Source: Pascua guehoae
Lineage: Eukaryota > Basidiomycota > Tremellomycetes > Trichosporonales > Trichosporonaceae
Length of the DNA: 64,000 bases
Direction of reading: 5' to 3'
Assembly: GCA_001600415.1 (NCBI GenBank)
Contig: BCJX01000007.1
Span: 186,001-250,000, forward strand
Each line of letters starts with the position of its first letter. The first letter of the stretch is position 1. Positions 11,436 through 22,846 of this stretch are shown one piece after another. The notes beneath the pieces were generated by a model that saw only the letters and a program-made list of their open reading frames with translations, searched no databases and was not told the DNA's origin. The translations under genes and the position numbers were made by a program.

Positions 11436-13065
11436 CTACCCAAAGCCCGCGAGGTCGAGCGCAGTAATGTACTGCGACATTGGCGGCTCCTCTTCGTCTT
11501 CCTCCTCGTCGTCCTCATCCTCGTCGTCTTCATCCATGTCGTCCTCGTCGTCTTCCTCGTCTTCCTCTTCAATCACATCGTCGTCGTCCTCTTCGTCCCC
11601 GATCGCATCGTCGTCCTCGTCCTCATCGAGCGGCGACATGAGCTGTTCGGGGCTCGTCATCGGGTCGTTGTTGCTCAGCCGCCTCGTCAGGATGGGCGAG
11701 CGCGTGAGCCCGCCAGCGCCTCCAAACGACACCTTGTGGCGCAGTTCGCCCGTCGAGCCCGATGCATCACGCGAACTCGTGGGCGACTCGCCTCGGAGGT
11801 CAGAGTCGCGGTCGCGCAGTTCACGTGGGTCGCGATCGCGATCGCGTGAGTCTTTCGACTCTCTGGTGTCACCACGTTCGCGCGTAATCCGTCCGTCCGT
11901 CGTCGTCACACGTGTGAGCGTGTTGGACGGGCTACGCCACATTGCTTGCGCCCGCGTCGACGGTCCGGCGCTCACCGGCCCAGTCTGAGCAGGGACAGCG
12001 GAGAATGTGAGGCGCATGCTCGGATGACGCCGGGCGGTGAGCGGGTTAGGGAAGGGTAGCTGGCCCGCAGAGCCCGTGCTCGACACGCTCGCGCTCGACG
12101 CGGCACGCTCGCTCCGGGTTGCTGGCGGAGGGGCCGCGCGACCCATGCCAGTCTGTTGCACGTCGGGCCATAGCCATACGGGGTACGGGGGTGCGGGAAG
12201 GGCGAGGGCAGCTCCGGGGTCGTCCTTGGTAGGCGCTGTTGTTGAAAGGTACGATGTGATGAATGGGACAAGCGGAAAGTCGTCGTGGTCCGGCTCAAAG
12301 CTGCGCGTCAGAGAGTTACAACAATGGGACACACGGGCGTGGTTGTCTCCCAGTAAAGACATACCGGTAAATCTCATTCACAATGCTCTCGGCGTTCCAT
12401 CCCTGGAGTTTGCGGAGTGCAGCGACGACAAGGGTCGTGTGCGAGATACCGTCGACGTCGGCGAGGTAGATGGGGTACGCCGCCGGGTTGAGAAGAATCT
12501 GTGCGTGAGTATCGCGCTTTGTACTTGAATTTCCGCGACGTGGGCTTTCTGTGGGTCGCAGGTTGCATGGATAGTGATGCGGGAACGGGGAAGAGACCAG
12601 ACGGCGCGTCTCGCAGGGAGAGAAGCACCAGCGACACAACTTGCGCATGCACCGCCTGATTGTCATGCGCGCACCAAAGACACAGTACGGCCACGACAGC
12701 GGCCGCAGGTTCATTCGGGCCCTTACGTCGCGCGCACACTCCCAGACAGAACCACAGCACCCTTCCGAACGCACCTTGAGCACCTCGCTAACCTCTGCAC
12801 GCTCCATGCCCAAACTCTCCTCCCCCATCTTCTCCGCCTTGACCCATCGAACGTCAATGCCATGCTTGGCCGCCCAGCGCGCGAGGGGCTCGTCGTCCTT
12901 GAGAGGCTTTTTCCGCATGCACACGAGCGTGCGCAGCCCGAGGCGGCGGATAAACGGCGCGTTCCGCGCAGCCGGCAGCGAGCCGCGATACAGAATGTGC
13001 GGCTCGTCCGCGTACGTGCCCAGGGGCGCTGCCACGATGGCAAAGTGGTAGGGGGGAGTGAGCAT
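11436..13065 (-). CDS. Siw14/OCA-type phosphatase-like protein, likely catalytically dead
   Basis: Minus-strand exons 12775-13065, 12365-12498 and 11436-12300 give 429 residues. The N-terminal 170 residues match the plant-and-fungal atypical dual-specificity phosphatase family (Siw14, Oca1/2/4/6): PPYHFAIV, YRGSLPAARNAPFIRRLGL, and TLVVAALRKLQGW followed by SIVNEIYRF. In active members the loop HCxxGxxRTG lies just before the LRKLQ helix. Here it reads YLADVDGISHTTL, so Cys becomes Asp111 and the Arg becomes His117, leaving no nucleophile. The rest is a disordered Ser/Arg-rich region (Arg-Asp repeats) and a long Asp/Glu tail (codons on 11465-11660). Intron 12499-12774 is 276 nt, a multiple of three and without a stop, so a retained-intron isoform is possible. 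A non-catalytic role like Oca4/Oca6 is inferred. Confidence 0.8.
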
Positions 13066-13871
13066 GGCCGATGGGAGTGGGCTGCTCGCCCCGGAGTTGT
13101 GGCGAGGTCGATGGCGACAATGGCAAATGCGAGTTGGGGCAATGACAATCTGGTGGGTGCGTTGTGGGCGTTGGTCGAAATCAACACGGCCAGCCAACAC
13201 GTCATGAGCCAAAGATATGCAACATTACGTAATCTAATGAACCCACCGACACTGTGCAGTGCCCTTCCTTGCCCGCTCTGTTCGTCTTATCTTGCTGTTA
13301 CCTCGCCCGTCGTGCCCCTTCCCCACGGCAAGCACGCCGACACTTGGGCACCAGTATAAACGGCTCACAAGCCTTGTCACCCCCAGCGCCTCGCTCATGG
13401 GACAGTTACTCACAGGACAGCCAGAGACACCCGTGGGCCTTCAAGAGGACCTGTACGAGCGGTCGAGGATGGCGTTTGGCGATACCAAGCGCCGCTTCAG
13501 GTGCAGCGATTTGGAGTAGATATTCGCTCTACACGAAGGCGGTGTGAGTTTGCGAACACTAGCACGCGTAACACATTGTAACAACTGAGCATGACCCTCC
13601 CTCCTATCGGGCGCGTGCAACACACGAGGTTTCGGTTCGTCGAGTTTTTGTAGCGGCAGGGCGTACAGTGGTGAAGGCACTCCGGTACTACATACAAAGT
13701 TGGGACGCTGCATTGCCATGCTATTTCGTTGCTTTGGCCTACAGTACAGCAGTTGCTAACTTCATCGAGACGCCCAGCTACTCGGGACCATCTAACGTTG
13801 CGTACGACTTCTGCACGTTAATCGGCTGCATACCCTGTGAGGAAGGTTATCCTGTGGGGACTGTTGAGGTG

Positions 13872-13902
<31 letters not shown>

Positions 13903-14800
13903 TCATACAGGGTATGTAGCAGGACATCGCCCATATGTCTGTCATGGATGTACTGTACAGTTGCACAAAGCATTGGGGATGTGGAAGCGCGATGCCTTTG
14001 ACTATCCACGAGAGTGTGCAGCTGGGGCGCGCCAGGGTAGCCAGCTTTGCAAAGGCTCACAGCGTTATCTGTTGGCCACAACAGTGAGTCTAGTCATCAA
14101 CGATCTACTACTGAACCACACAGAGCGGCCAAGCTACTGCACAGCCCCATCATCACGACTCCTTGAGTAGTTTTGAGTAGTAGTATCACACCGGTAACGA
14201 TGTTGGTGTGCCTGGTAGTCGCCTCGGCGCTACTGGGCAGTGGATGAAATGTCATGTTGATCCTTTTGGTTTGTGGCACACGACGCGCCGACGTCATCGG
14301 CGCATGGGCTGGTGGAATTTATTATTTATTTTTCCATTTTGCATGCCATCATGTTCATCATCCACCCAGCCTCAGGGACTCAGGGTAATGCTATGTACGG
14401 GGAGATTACGTACACGTGCCAATTGGCTGCATCCAGGGGCACACACACCCTAGCCATTACCCTGGGATTACATACACAATATTCAAAAGTGTAATTGGCC
14501 ACAAATACCCAATTACCCATGCAGGCTGATCCCAAACCAAGTCCACAACATGAACACGACCACCTCATCGTCTGCCTTCCACATCTTTCCACACTCTCTT
14601 CATCCCACTACAAACCCACTCATTGTTCACCTCCCCATCGCCTCCATCTCAGCGCTACCGCCCGCGCGAAAGCCTCCCCGCCGTTCGCTTTCCCCGGTCC
14701 CTTTCTCGCCGAGGAGCCTCCCGAGGCAGCAACCTCTGGTGGCAGCGGTGCGCCGCGCCCCGTGCCTCGTGCCAGCGCATTTGGACCACCCAACGCAATG
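13066..14800. other. Divergent intergenic region
   Basis: This region separates the phosphatase-like gene (-) from the large fusion gene (+). It contains a 30-base poly-G run (13871-13900). From 14550 it becomes pyrimidine- and CA-rich, as expected of a leader in front of the ATG at 14801. No conserved protein is seen. Confidence 0.5.
13871..13900 (+). repeat. Poly-G homopolymer (30 nt)
   Basis: An uninterrupted run of G. Runs of this length are sequencing-sensitive, so the exact length may be wrong. Confidence 0.9.
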
Positions 14801-17800
14801 CCAAAGCCGTCATTTGTGCAGCGCGCACTCGGTCGTCCATCGCGGAGCTATGCAGATCGTGCTGGTGACCCGTACGCTCCACGAGAGTACGAGTCACCAT
14901 CACACGCGTTCTCTGACGTCTCGTCACATGCGTCCCAGGTGTCGTATTCGCGCTCTGCAGGGCCAGGGCGACGCATAGGCAACGGAGCACCACCTTACGA
15001 CGCGCTCGATCCACCGGGCCCAAGCTATAACCCCACTCGCGCCGACAGACTGGAGACCGAATATGCTGCTGCCTACGACCGCGAGCGCAAGGCGGCATAC
15101 GCCCGGCGTGCACAACAAGAAGCATACAACGACTCGGGCTACTCGGCGTCGCCGCCGAGCTCTCCAGGACGCCTTTCACACGCGGCAACAACTGTAGGGT
15201 ATGCCAAGGCGCCCAGACGGCTACGCCGGTTTTCTGAACCGATCGAGGAGCCCCCACCTCCGCGCCCACATCAGCGACAGGTACACGTCATGGTGCCCCC
15301 AGAGATATACTACGGGGACGTGCAAGATGACGCCGATCATGACGATTCGGATGTGAGTATCGACAGCAGAGAAACCCACGACGAACGAGGAAATGCCCCC
15401 TCGGCAGCCGCGCATCATTACTATAATCAACCAGAACCCCAATCACCCCCACCAAAACGGCCGAGCATATCCCGTGCGGTCCCTCTTGATGAGGTACGGC
15501 ATCTCAATCATGTCGAGCAGGCTCGGCATACCGAGTACCAACCTCCGAACACCCGGCCTATTGAGCGAGCTCCGGACCCCCCCGTTAAGCGCACGGCGCG
15601 CTTTGCGCCCGACCCCGCCCAAGACATGGATGCCATGCCTGAGCCCGAGCACACACTGGCGCCGACACCACAGCCCCCTCGCGTTCTTGCCCCACCCGTC
15701 ACACTCGTTACAGCTCCACCTCGGCGGGAGGTCACTCCACCAGTGCCGCAGGTCACAACAATCAACTCACAGGCCCTGTCCCCAGAGGCAGCCGCCGCAC
15801 CCTCCAACTTGCAGGAGTCTGAGGGTGCCACACCAATACCTATTTCAACCCCTCCTGCTGCTATCGCTGCAGTTACAGTGGATGCAGACGAAAGCGATTC
15901 GGATGTGGACACTACCTCCGAGTATGACGTCTTTTACACGCCCCGATCGTCTATGGATGGCGAAGGCATGGCGGTCGCGACAGACGTCGAGACGCCCCAG
16001 GCACAAATGGATGGCCTCCCCATCTTCCAAGTACAGCCTCCAACGCCGGCGTCTGCCCCCGACACCAATGCTTCGCCCTTCCACGAAGAGGATGACGCAT
16101 TTCTCTCTCCCGAGGATGCTGAGCGACGATCACCCCGGTATGAGGACGAGGATCCTCTTGATGAGGATGAGGATGAGAGCGACGAGTCAGAGCCGGAAGT
16201 CGAGGTGCCACCGAAAGCAGAGGCCCCAATAGTACAGCTGTCGCCTCCGCCTCCGCCGCAACAACGGCGAAAGAGTGTTGCTGGCCCTTTGCCGCCTCGC
16301 AAGCCCGATCCAGGGCCCACAGAGCCAGTGGAAGAAGCCGAATACTCTCCTACTGCTGAGAGTAGGAGTCTTTCAAGCGGGCCCAGCCGTGCAGTGTACA
16401 TGGAGATCCTCCACGGCGACACGGGCAAGATTACACGCGAGAAGGTTCAGCTCACTGAGGCCAAGGAGCCACCCTACGTCCCAGAACCTGTCGCTCCCAA
16501 ACCACCGCTCATCTGGCCAAAGGAGGTCTCGCGGTCCAAGTCGACAAAGTCGTTACGCGACATCAAGCCCCCACCGACGCTCCACCACTCCAAGTCACTC
16601 CATGAGTTACCAGAAGTCAAGTTCCCTGACCCTGTGAAGCCAAAGCGCCGCAAGAAGAAGGCGGTTTCCGAGCTTGGCGGTCCGCAGACGCCGGCGCGCG
16701 ACATGCCCCCACCGCGGCCGACGACGTCCATGTCCGTCCACGAACGGCCACCGCGAGCCTCGACGTCCATGTCCGTCCGTGAGCGACCACCCCGACCCTC
16801 AACATCCATGTCCGTCAAAGGGCTACCACCCACACCTACGACCTCCATGTCTGTCCACGAGCGGCCACCCCGACCCATGACCCCCGTGTCCGTTCACGAG
16901 CGCCGTGTTTCGGCTACTTCGGGTATAACGACTGCCTCGGTCGGCTCGCAAGTGTCACAGGCCTCTCACGCCTCTCAGGCTTCTCAAGCCTCGCAGCCCC
17001 TTTCAGAACCGTCTTCGTTCCGCTCGGCTGACAGCGGCGTTCGCGCTGCTGGCTACGGCAAGGGTGGTTGGGCGGCAGCGTCTGCGGCGCCCGTCGTCAT
17101 GTACATGCCGACTGGGACGAATGACGGCTGGGCTGCATTCCAGCCTCTGCCCCCACGCTCACGCGCGCCACCTACGCCAGGCTCACACATGACTATGCGC
17201 GTCAACGAGGGCCGCGCCAGCTCGTCAGCTGGGAGCAGCAGTCTCGGTCTGGGCGCGAGCGCCTCCTACCCCGCGTCCAACCCAGCATCCCCTCCTGCGT
17301 CTCTTCCCAGCAGCTCCAATCTTCGGTCCATCTTGCGCACAAGCCCAATGACGACCCCGTCCACCGACTTTAGCCCGCGTGTGCCACACACACCAGCCGT
17401 GCCGCCTGCACCGATGGGTCCACCGACTCCGGAAAGCGATAGCGAGTCTGAGGGCGAACGGCCGTCACGCTCGTACGCTGCCGTGTCGACTGGAAGCGGG
17501 AGCGGCCCACCAAGCGCCATTCCATCCCCTACAAAGCTCCACCCCGGCCCTCCATACGACTACGGCAGCGAACGCGGAGGCTACAATCCGTCCCCTCCTC
17601 GCCCGCGTGTTTCTTACGATTATGCCAGCGAGCGCGGAAGTGGTCCCAGCTCCAATACGTCGCCTTCTAAAGGCGGAGCGCTGCCGCGCACGTCGTACGA
17701 CGGCGGAGGCCGTGAGTACCGCTGGGCAGACGGGTTCGACCCCTACGGCGAGCCTCTCCCGCCATTACCCACGCGCCCGTATTCTCCCACGCGGCCACAC

Positions 17801-19808
17801 ACGGCGAGCGAGCACGGAGACCGACATCTCATGTACTCACCTCCCCCAACAACTCCACACACGGCTCCTCCTTCTCATGGCTACCGCCCACGGTCCGCCA
17901 TGTCGGCCTATCCTGATACACTCGCGTCCGGGTCGACAATGGGCCCCCCATCGCTCCCACGCCTGCCGGTTGTCCCCGCCGAGCTCCCACTGGATCCCAC
18001 TCTGGCTCCGGCTCTGCGTCCCGCTAGGCCCCAGTCACCACCAGCACCCCTGTCTGCATACGACCTCGCTGCGCGCGCACATGCTGCACGCATGGGCATC
18101 CTCGACCGTCCGTCGTCGCTCAACCCGGACCAACTGACATTCCTTCCTACCATGTCAGAGCACGACTCGGATGCGCTCTACAGGAGCGAGTATGGTTCAG
18201 AATCTGGCCGGCGCCAGTCACGCGCCATGTCCGAGTTTGGAGGAACGTGGGGGCGAAGGAAGAGCCTGCACGCCATGTCTGAAGTTGGCTGGAAGGCGCC
18301 AAAGGCAGGGTCTGAAGGAGGGCTTGCGCGCTCCGAGGTCGGGGTCTCGCGTTCGAGGTCGGTATCGAGAAACTCTATGAGGCCAGGCGACATGGAGTTT
18401 CCGCCGCACCCGTGGATCACGCCGCCGAGCTCTGCAGGAGATAAGCCTCGTATAGTGCTCGACAGCGGACCCGTCAACCGTCAGGAGGTTAGGATTCAGG
18501 GAAGCGGCGACCACAGCCGGGTCAACGGATACACGTGAGTTGCAAAGTTGTTGGATTGTTTGGCTGACGTGCAGCAACATGGTGCTTCCGACCGTGAGCC
18601 GGCCGACCAAGCCATCCGAAGTTACCTCCAAATCCCTGGCGCGTATCGACCCGCGAATCCTCGGCTTGCCACATACGACGATGGCTGCAATCACCCTGTG
18701 CACGACGGTTCACGCGCTGCGCACGGGTGGAGGGCGGCACCAGTCCCCAACCCCTGCACACCTGTGGCACACGCTACCGCCGCCTGTCGACTTTACGAGC
18801 CAAACCAAGCCGCCCAGTAAGGTGAACAGCTCACAGGTGATGGTGCAGGTATACGCGACGGCGGTGGACTGGATCGACATTGTAGCGCTCGACGACAAGA
18901 CGCGCTCCGACGTGGGCCACTGGATCCCCGGGCGCAGTTTTGTGGGCCGTGTCATGGCTGTGGGCGAGGACGAGACTTTAATCGTGCGCGGCGACCTCGT
19001 CCTGGGACTAAACGACGTGCACAAGTCTGGCGCACTCGCCGAATACAAGGTGGTGGACCGGCGGCGCGTGGCGGTTGTCCCGTCCAACACCCGGCTGTCA
19101 CTCGAGGAGCTCGCCATGATCCCCGCCCAGGGCATTGCGGCGCGGCGCGCCCTCCGCGGCGTCGTGGCCCGCGGTATGGCCGCGCTCGTCATGGACGCGC
19201 ACGTGGGTATCCCCGCGCTGATGTGTCAAGAGCTCGCCCGTGCTGGTGTGCAGGTGACGGCGCTCATCTCTGGCGGCGACGAGCACGCCGAACACCAGGC
19301 AGCGTGCATGGCGCACGGCGCCCGCGGCGTGCTCACCGGCAGCCCCGCGGCGATGATGCTCAGTCTCGGCGACAAGCTCTTTGACATTGTCGTTGATTCC
19401 CGCGGAGGCACGGCGGTATGGGACGCCGCGCGCCGCTCGCTTGTCGACGGCGGCCGCCTCATCTCCCTCCTTCCCGCGCCCGAGGGCGACGCCGCCAAGT
19501 CACCCAACGGCGGCTCGGCACCGTCGCTCCCCAAACGCCGCTCGTCGCTGCACAACATCAAGGCCGCACTCGGGCGAAAGTCCAAGACGGGCATCATCAC
19601 CGAGCATGTCCTCCCCGCCGGCGCGGGCGAGCCCAGTATCGACGCCCCGGGCCTTGATATCCGCGACGTGCTCGAGGAAGACAGCGTGCTCACCCTCCGC
19701 CCCGCGGTGGGCCGCGTCGTGCCCCTCGAACAGGCGCCGAGCGTCTTCCAGCCCGGTCCCAGCGGCGTGGACCGCATCGACGCGAGTGTCGTGAGGATTA
19801 TTAATTAG
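14801..19808 (+). CDS. Disordered region fused to an MDR (quinone-oxidoreductase-like) domain
   Basis: Two exons, 14801-18534 and 18575-19808, give 1655 residues. Donor GTGAGT and acceptor GTGCAG join in phase across a codon, so the two parts belong to one protein. Residues 1 to about 1245 are low-complexity: rich in Pro, Ser, Arg and Asp/Glu, with many SP/TP sites, a five-fold repeat of TSMSVxERPPRP and repeated YDYxSERG motifs. The last 410 residues resemble the medium-chain dehydrogenase fold: GroES-like PPSKVNSSQVMVQVYATAVD and IPGRSFVGRVMAVG, then a Rossmann-like half with LDxxxGG-type DIVVDSRGGTAVWDAARR and LVDGGRLISLLP. The zinc ligands are not apparent and the usual GxGxxG is replaced by MDAHVGIPALM, so activity is doubtful. 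The frame stays open upstream and another ATG is at 14519; 14801 was chosen for its GCAATG context after a pyrimidine-rich leader. Function unknown. Confidence 0.8.
16717..16905 (+). repeat. 42-bp in-frame repeat encoding TSMSVxERPPRP
   Basis: Five degenerate copies of a 42-base unit encode 14 residues each within the disordered part of the fusion protein. The third copy is the most diverged (KGLPPTP). It is followed by short Ser-Gln-Ala repeats (ASQASQ). Confidence 0.85.
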
Positions 19809-20179
19809 TGGCGCTGGGGACAGGGTGGAATATGAGGCGGGAGAGGCCGGGTGGAGACGAGAGGAGAGACACAAGATCGAGAGACACCGGGACGAGAGAC
19901 CTGGGAGAGATGCTGTTAATGTGCATCGTACATACTCATACACTTAATACTTGTATCGTTTAACATACACAGTGTATTCATGCAACGCATGGTAGATTAT
20001 GAGCGACACACCGTCCGGCCAGCTTGCATCAAACGTGTCCCGTCTTGGGTGGCGGTGGCACCCATGCTGACCATCCTCTATCTACACCATGTTGCCAGTT
20101 CACACCTAGTTCAAACAGCCCGCCCCGAGTCCAAACAACACACAGTCAAAGCCCTGGGCACCCGAAACCAAAAGACAAG
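19809..20179. other. Spacer before the tRNA cluster
   Basis: It begins with a gagag-rich stretch after the fusion gene's stop (19845-19910), followed by AT-richer sequence suited to 3' end formation. No gene seen. Confidence 0.5.
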
Positions 20180-20268
20180 CGACCCCGGCCCGAATCGAAC
20201 GGACAACCTTGAGGAAGAATCGTATTCCGGCGTTGGAATCTCACGCGCTACCATTACGCCACGGGGTC
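20180..20268 (-). tRNA. tRNA-Trp (CCA) with intron
   Basis: Acceptor arms GACCCCG and CGGGGTC pair fully. The D arm is GCGT-loop-GCGC and the T arm is GTCCG-TTCGATT-CGGGC. The anticodon loop reads TTCCAA, giving CCA. A 17-base intron (20216-20232) sits after position 37, as in nuclear tRNA introns. One anticodon-stem pair (31-39) is A-C. TTTT follows on the minus strand. The start GACCCCGTGGCG is typical of eukaryotic tRNA-Trp. Confidence 0.8.
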
Positions 20269-20953
20269 GGTGCTTGTGGGTGTGTTTGCCCGTCGCGCGC
20301 GGGGCCCGCGGGGGGTGGGAGGGGGGGTTAGGTGCGATGGGGCGATGGGAGCCGCACTTGGGTGTCAAGAGGATGTGGCATACTGGTACGAACATGCCAA
20401 TATGGCGAGATGGTATCCGTATCCGTATGGAGCCCGACATGGTATCGGTGTGGAGGAGGGAGCCATGAGGGTGGCACTGTATTGCTATGGTATGCAATCA
20501 GCGTGCGCCCCCCCGCTATTGTTATTGAGGATGGCAGGGATGACATGGCACATACCCGTACATTGATAGGTACGGGCGCCATGTGTGGCTGGTATTGGTA
20601 GGGCACGGCACCGCCAGATGTTGCAGTGATATTGGTACCCTGTAGAGTAACACTCATGGGCAGGCTGTATATACTACATATACTGGTATCGAGATCGCAG
20701 CTCCAGGCGACCAGCTCGCAGAGGTGAGGCCAAACCTCTGTGTACAGCGCCGACTTGAAGCCGGGTTCCCAAGCTGCCCTTACTTGTACTCGAGATACAG
20801 ATGAGTTCGGCAAGTGGTGAGACTCCCACAGTGATGCTCGAGCGAGCAGCAGTCTTGAAACTTTCCAGACTCCCCTGTACGACAGTGACTTGCTCTCTGC
20901 TGGCATCATCTCGGCCTCGGCGGGGTCCTCCCTGGTCCGCCTTCTTTCAACCA
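20269..20953. other. Spacer between tRNA genes
   Basis: Nearly 700 bases with no supported gene. The middle part (20380-20660) is rich in ggtat/ggtac motifs (tggtatc, ggtacc) repeated at irregular spacing. Confidence 0.45.
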
Positions 20954-21042
20954 GGCGATTTAGCTCAGTTGGTTAGAGCGCATGCTTAACAGTTGCAAAG
21001 CTGGTACGCATGAGGTCGGCAGTTCGACCCTGTCAAACGTCA
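20954..21042 (+). tRNA. tRNA-Val (AAC) with intron
   Basis: Acceptor GGCGATT pairs with AAACGTC apart from one A-A. The D arm is GCTC/GAGC, the anticodon stem CATGC/GCATG, and the T arm GGCAG-TTCGACC-CTGTC. The loop TTAACA gives anticodon AAC, and a 15-base intron (20992-21006) follows position 37. A TTTTT terminator lies 10 bases downstream. The sequence reads as a complete tRNA, though the acceptor mismatch and two G-T pairs are slightly untidy. Confidence 0.85.
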
Positions 21043-21294
21043 GCAACATGTTCTTTTTGCTCCTCCTCTGCATATTGGGAGAGGAAGACGACGTGTGGTG
21101 GTCAGGTTGACGCGCGAAAGTCGACGTTGATGGAGTACTAAGGATCTCTCCGTTTCACGGCTTTTGTCGTCAGGGAATCCCAAAGGCCGCTGGCGGGCTG
21201 GCGTGCACGCTGTTGCCTTTCTGCACACTCCCCTGACCAAACCACCCACCGTTCGCTGTTGGACACACGGGGGGTCAAAGAAGACATCTCAACA

Positions 21295-21375
21295 GGCAAC
21301 GTGGCGGAGTGGTTAACGCGGTTGACTCGAAATCAACTTCCTTCGGGAGCACATGTTCGAATCATGTCGTTGTCG
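21295..21375 (+). tRNA. tRNA-Ser (CGA)
   Basis: Acceptor GGCAACG pairs with CGTTGTC, followed by discriminator G, usual for tRNA-Ser. The anticodon stem-loop is GTTGA-CTCGAAA-TCAAC, anticodon CGA. A long variable arm (TTCC TTC GGGA) marks it as class II. The T arm is ACATG-TTCGAAT-CATGT. No intron is needed. TTTT follows 12 bases after the end. Confidence 0.93.
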
Positions 21376-21828
21376 AGTGTTCTTCACCTTTTGGGGTAGC
21401 ACCGTGCCAGACCTCGGAGTTCCTGATCTGGGTGACGAGGTCGTCTGGTCTGGCAAGTGGCATGGACAACTCCACCGAGATGCTCACCTTTTGGAACTCG
21501 TCTCGATCCGCGCGGGTACACTGTAAATCCTGCATTATAATGAGCTCGAGAACAGTCCGTGAGAGCAACCCTGCTGCCCCAGGGCTGAATGTGAGCAGGT
21601 TGGCCAACTGTAGAGGACCAAATGGCAGGGGCATGAGGTAGCGGCCGAGGCGGCGAGTTCTGTCGAGTCTGGCCTGGTTCTATTCCTTAGCCGCCAGCCC
21701 CACCACCTCCCGACGACCTATACGATCAGACCCAAAGACAACCTCGTCGACCCCACCACGAAGCCCGCGCAACGAGTGAGGCCTGTGCAGGCTTATCCTC
21801 CCGGAAACCACCAAAAAGGAATACTGTT

Positions 21829-21910
21829 CTCTCTGTCGGAGAGTCGAACTCCGCTCTCCCGCGATCACATGGTGACAAGCGAGCATACTAAACCGATATA
21901 CGAACAGAGA
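21829..21910 (-). tRNA. tRNA-Asp (GTC) with a 9-nt intron
   Basis: Acceptor TCTCTGT pairs with ACAGAGA, followed by discriminator G. The anticodon arm is CTCGC-TTGTCAC-GCGGG with anticodon GTC. The T arm is CGGAG-TTCGACT-CTCCG. A nine-base intron (21864-21872) follows position 37. TTTTT lies downstream on the minus strand. Its overall match to eukaryotic tRNA-Asp is good. Confidence 0.88.
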
Positions 21911-22846
21911 GGCCATGATTGGCCGGGTTATGAGCGGGACAGGACCGGGGTGACGAAAGCTGGAGCAGGGGTTCGCAGGTCGGGTGGTGTTTGTTAGTTA
22001 TGCTGAGGGGTTTTTTGTTGGGGTTGTGATGGTGTGCTCCACATGTGGATGCGGGGACATGCTGTTGATGTGAATATTTGTATCATCTTGTCGTCGTCAC
22101 GGTTGGAGAGTGTGTTGGTGCCAGTGTTGTGCATGTTGGGTGGGCGAGTGGCACCGCCACATGACCCGCATGTCACCCTGTGTGTGTGTGACGCGCAGGA
22201 AGCTGCACCACACGCGTCCATCACGTTTCGTTCTGGTATTCGCCCAGTGCCTTGGGAAATCGCCTGCTGCTCCGAGGAGCGATTCTGGACACACCGCTGC
22301 TTCTCGTGGTCTGGATGACCTGCGCGATGTTGATGCGCCGTAGTCGAGGCTATTCTTGGCTCTTGCCAAGACGCCTCTGTGCCTTATCTGCGTCAGTTGG
22401 CAAAGGGGGGTCGCCACTTCGTTATTGCCAGCTCTGTCTCTGGGTCGGTCAATGAATGACACGTGGTATGGTCTGGTGTATGCGGCGTAAACAAGCGGCT
22501 CAGGCTTCATGATACAGGCGGTGGTGTGCCCAGCAAATCGTCGCGCACATCGTCGCGATTCTCACCAGTCTCCATCATCACCGGTAATGACGCTCTTTTC
22601 CAATCCAGGCAGGGGTGCAAGTTGCCCGCTTGACCAAAACACATTCTGGGGTTGGTGTTGGTGGTCGTTCTTCAGAGTCCTTCCAGGAAGTGAAACAGGC
22701 AGTTGGCAGACAAGAACGGGCTCACTACAATCAGGATGCACGTGTATCAACTAGGTTCTGTACGGCATCCCTCTCTCGAAACAAGTCTCATTTCATCATC
22801 CCCACAAAAATTACCTATATGACAACCAATATCCCGACAATTATTC
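21911..22846. other. Intergenic, no convincing gene
   Basis: Spacer between tRNA-Asp and the 3' end of the transporter gene. Open frames here overlap each other and lack motifs. AT-rich sequence at 22790-22845 probably contains the transporter's poly(A) region. Confidence 0.5.

Noticed and set aside
11398..11988. Ser-rich plus-strand frame opposite the phosphatase-like gene
   Set aside because: It is the antisense shadow of the Asp/Glu tail, whose GAN/GAY codons read as Ser on the other strand.
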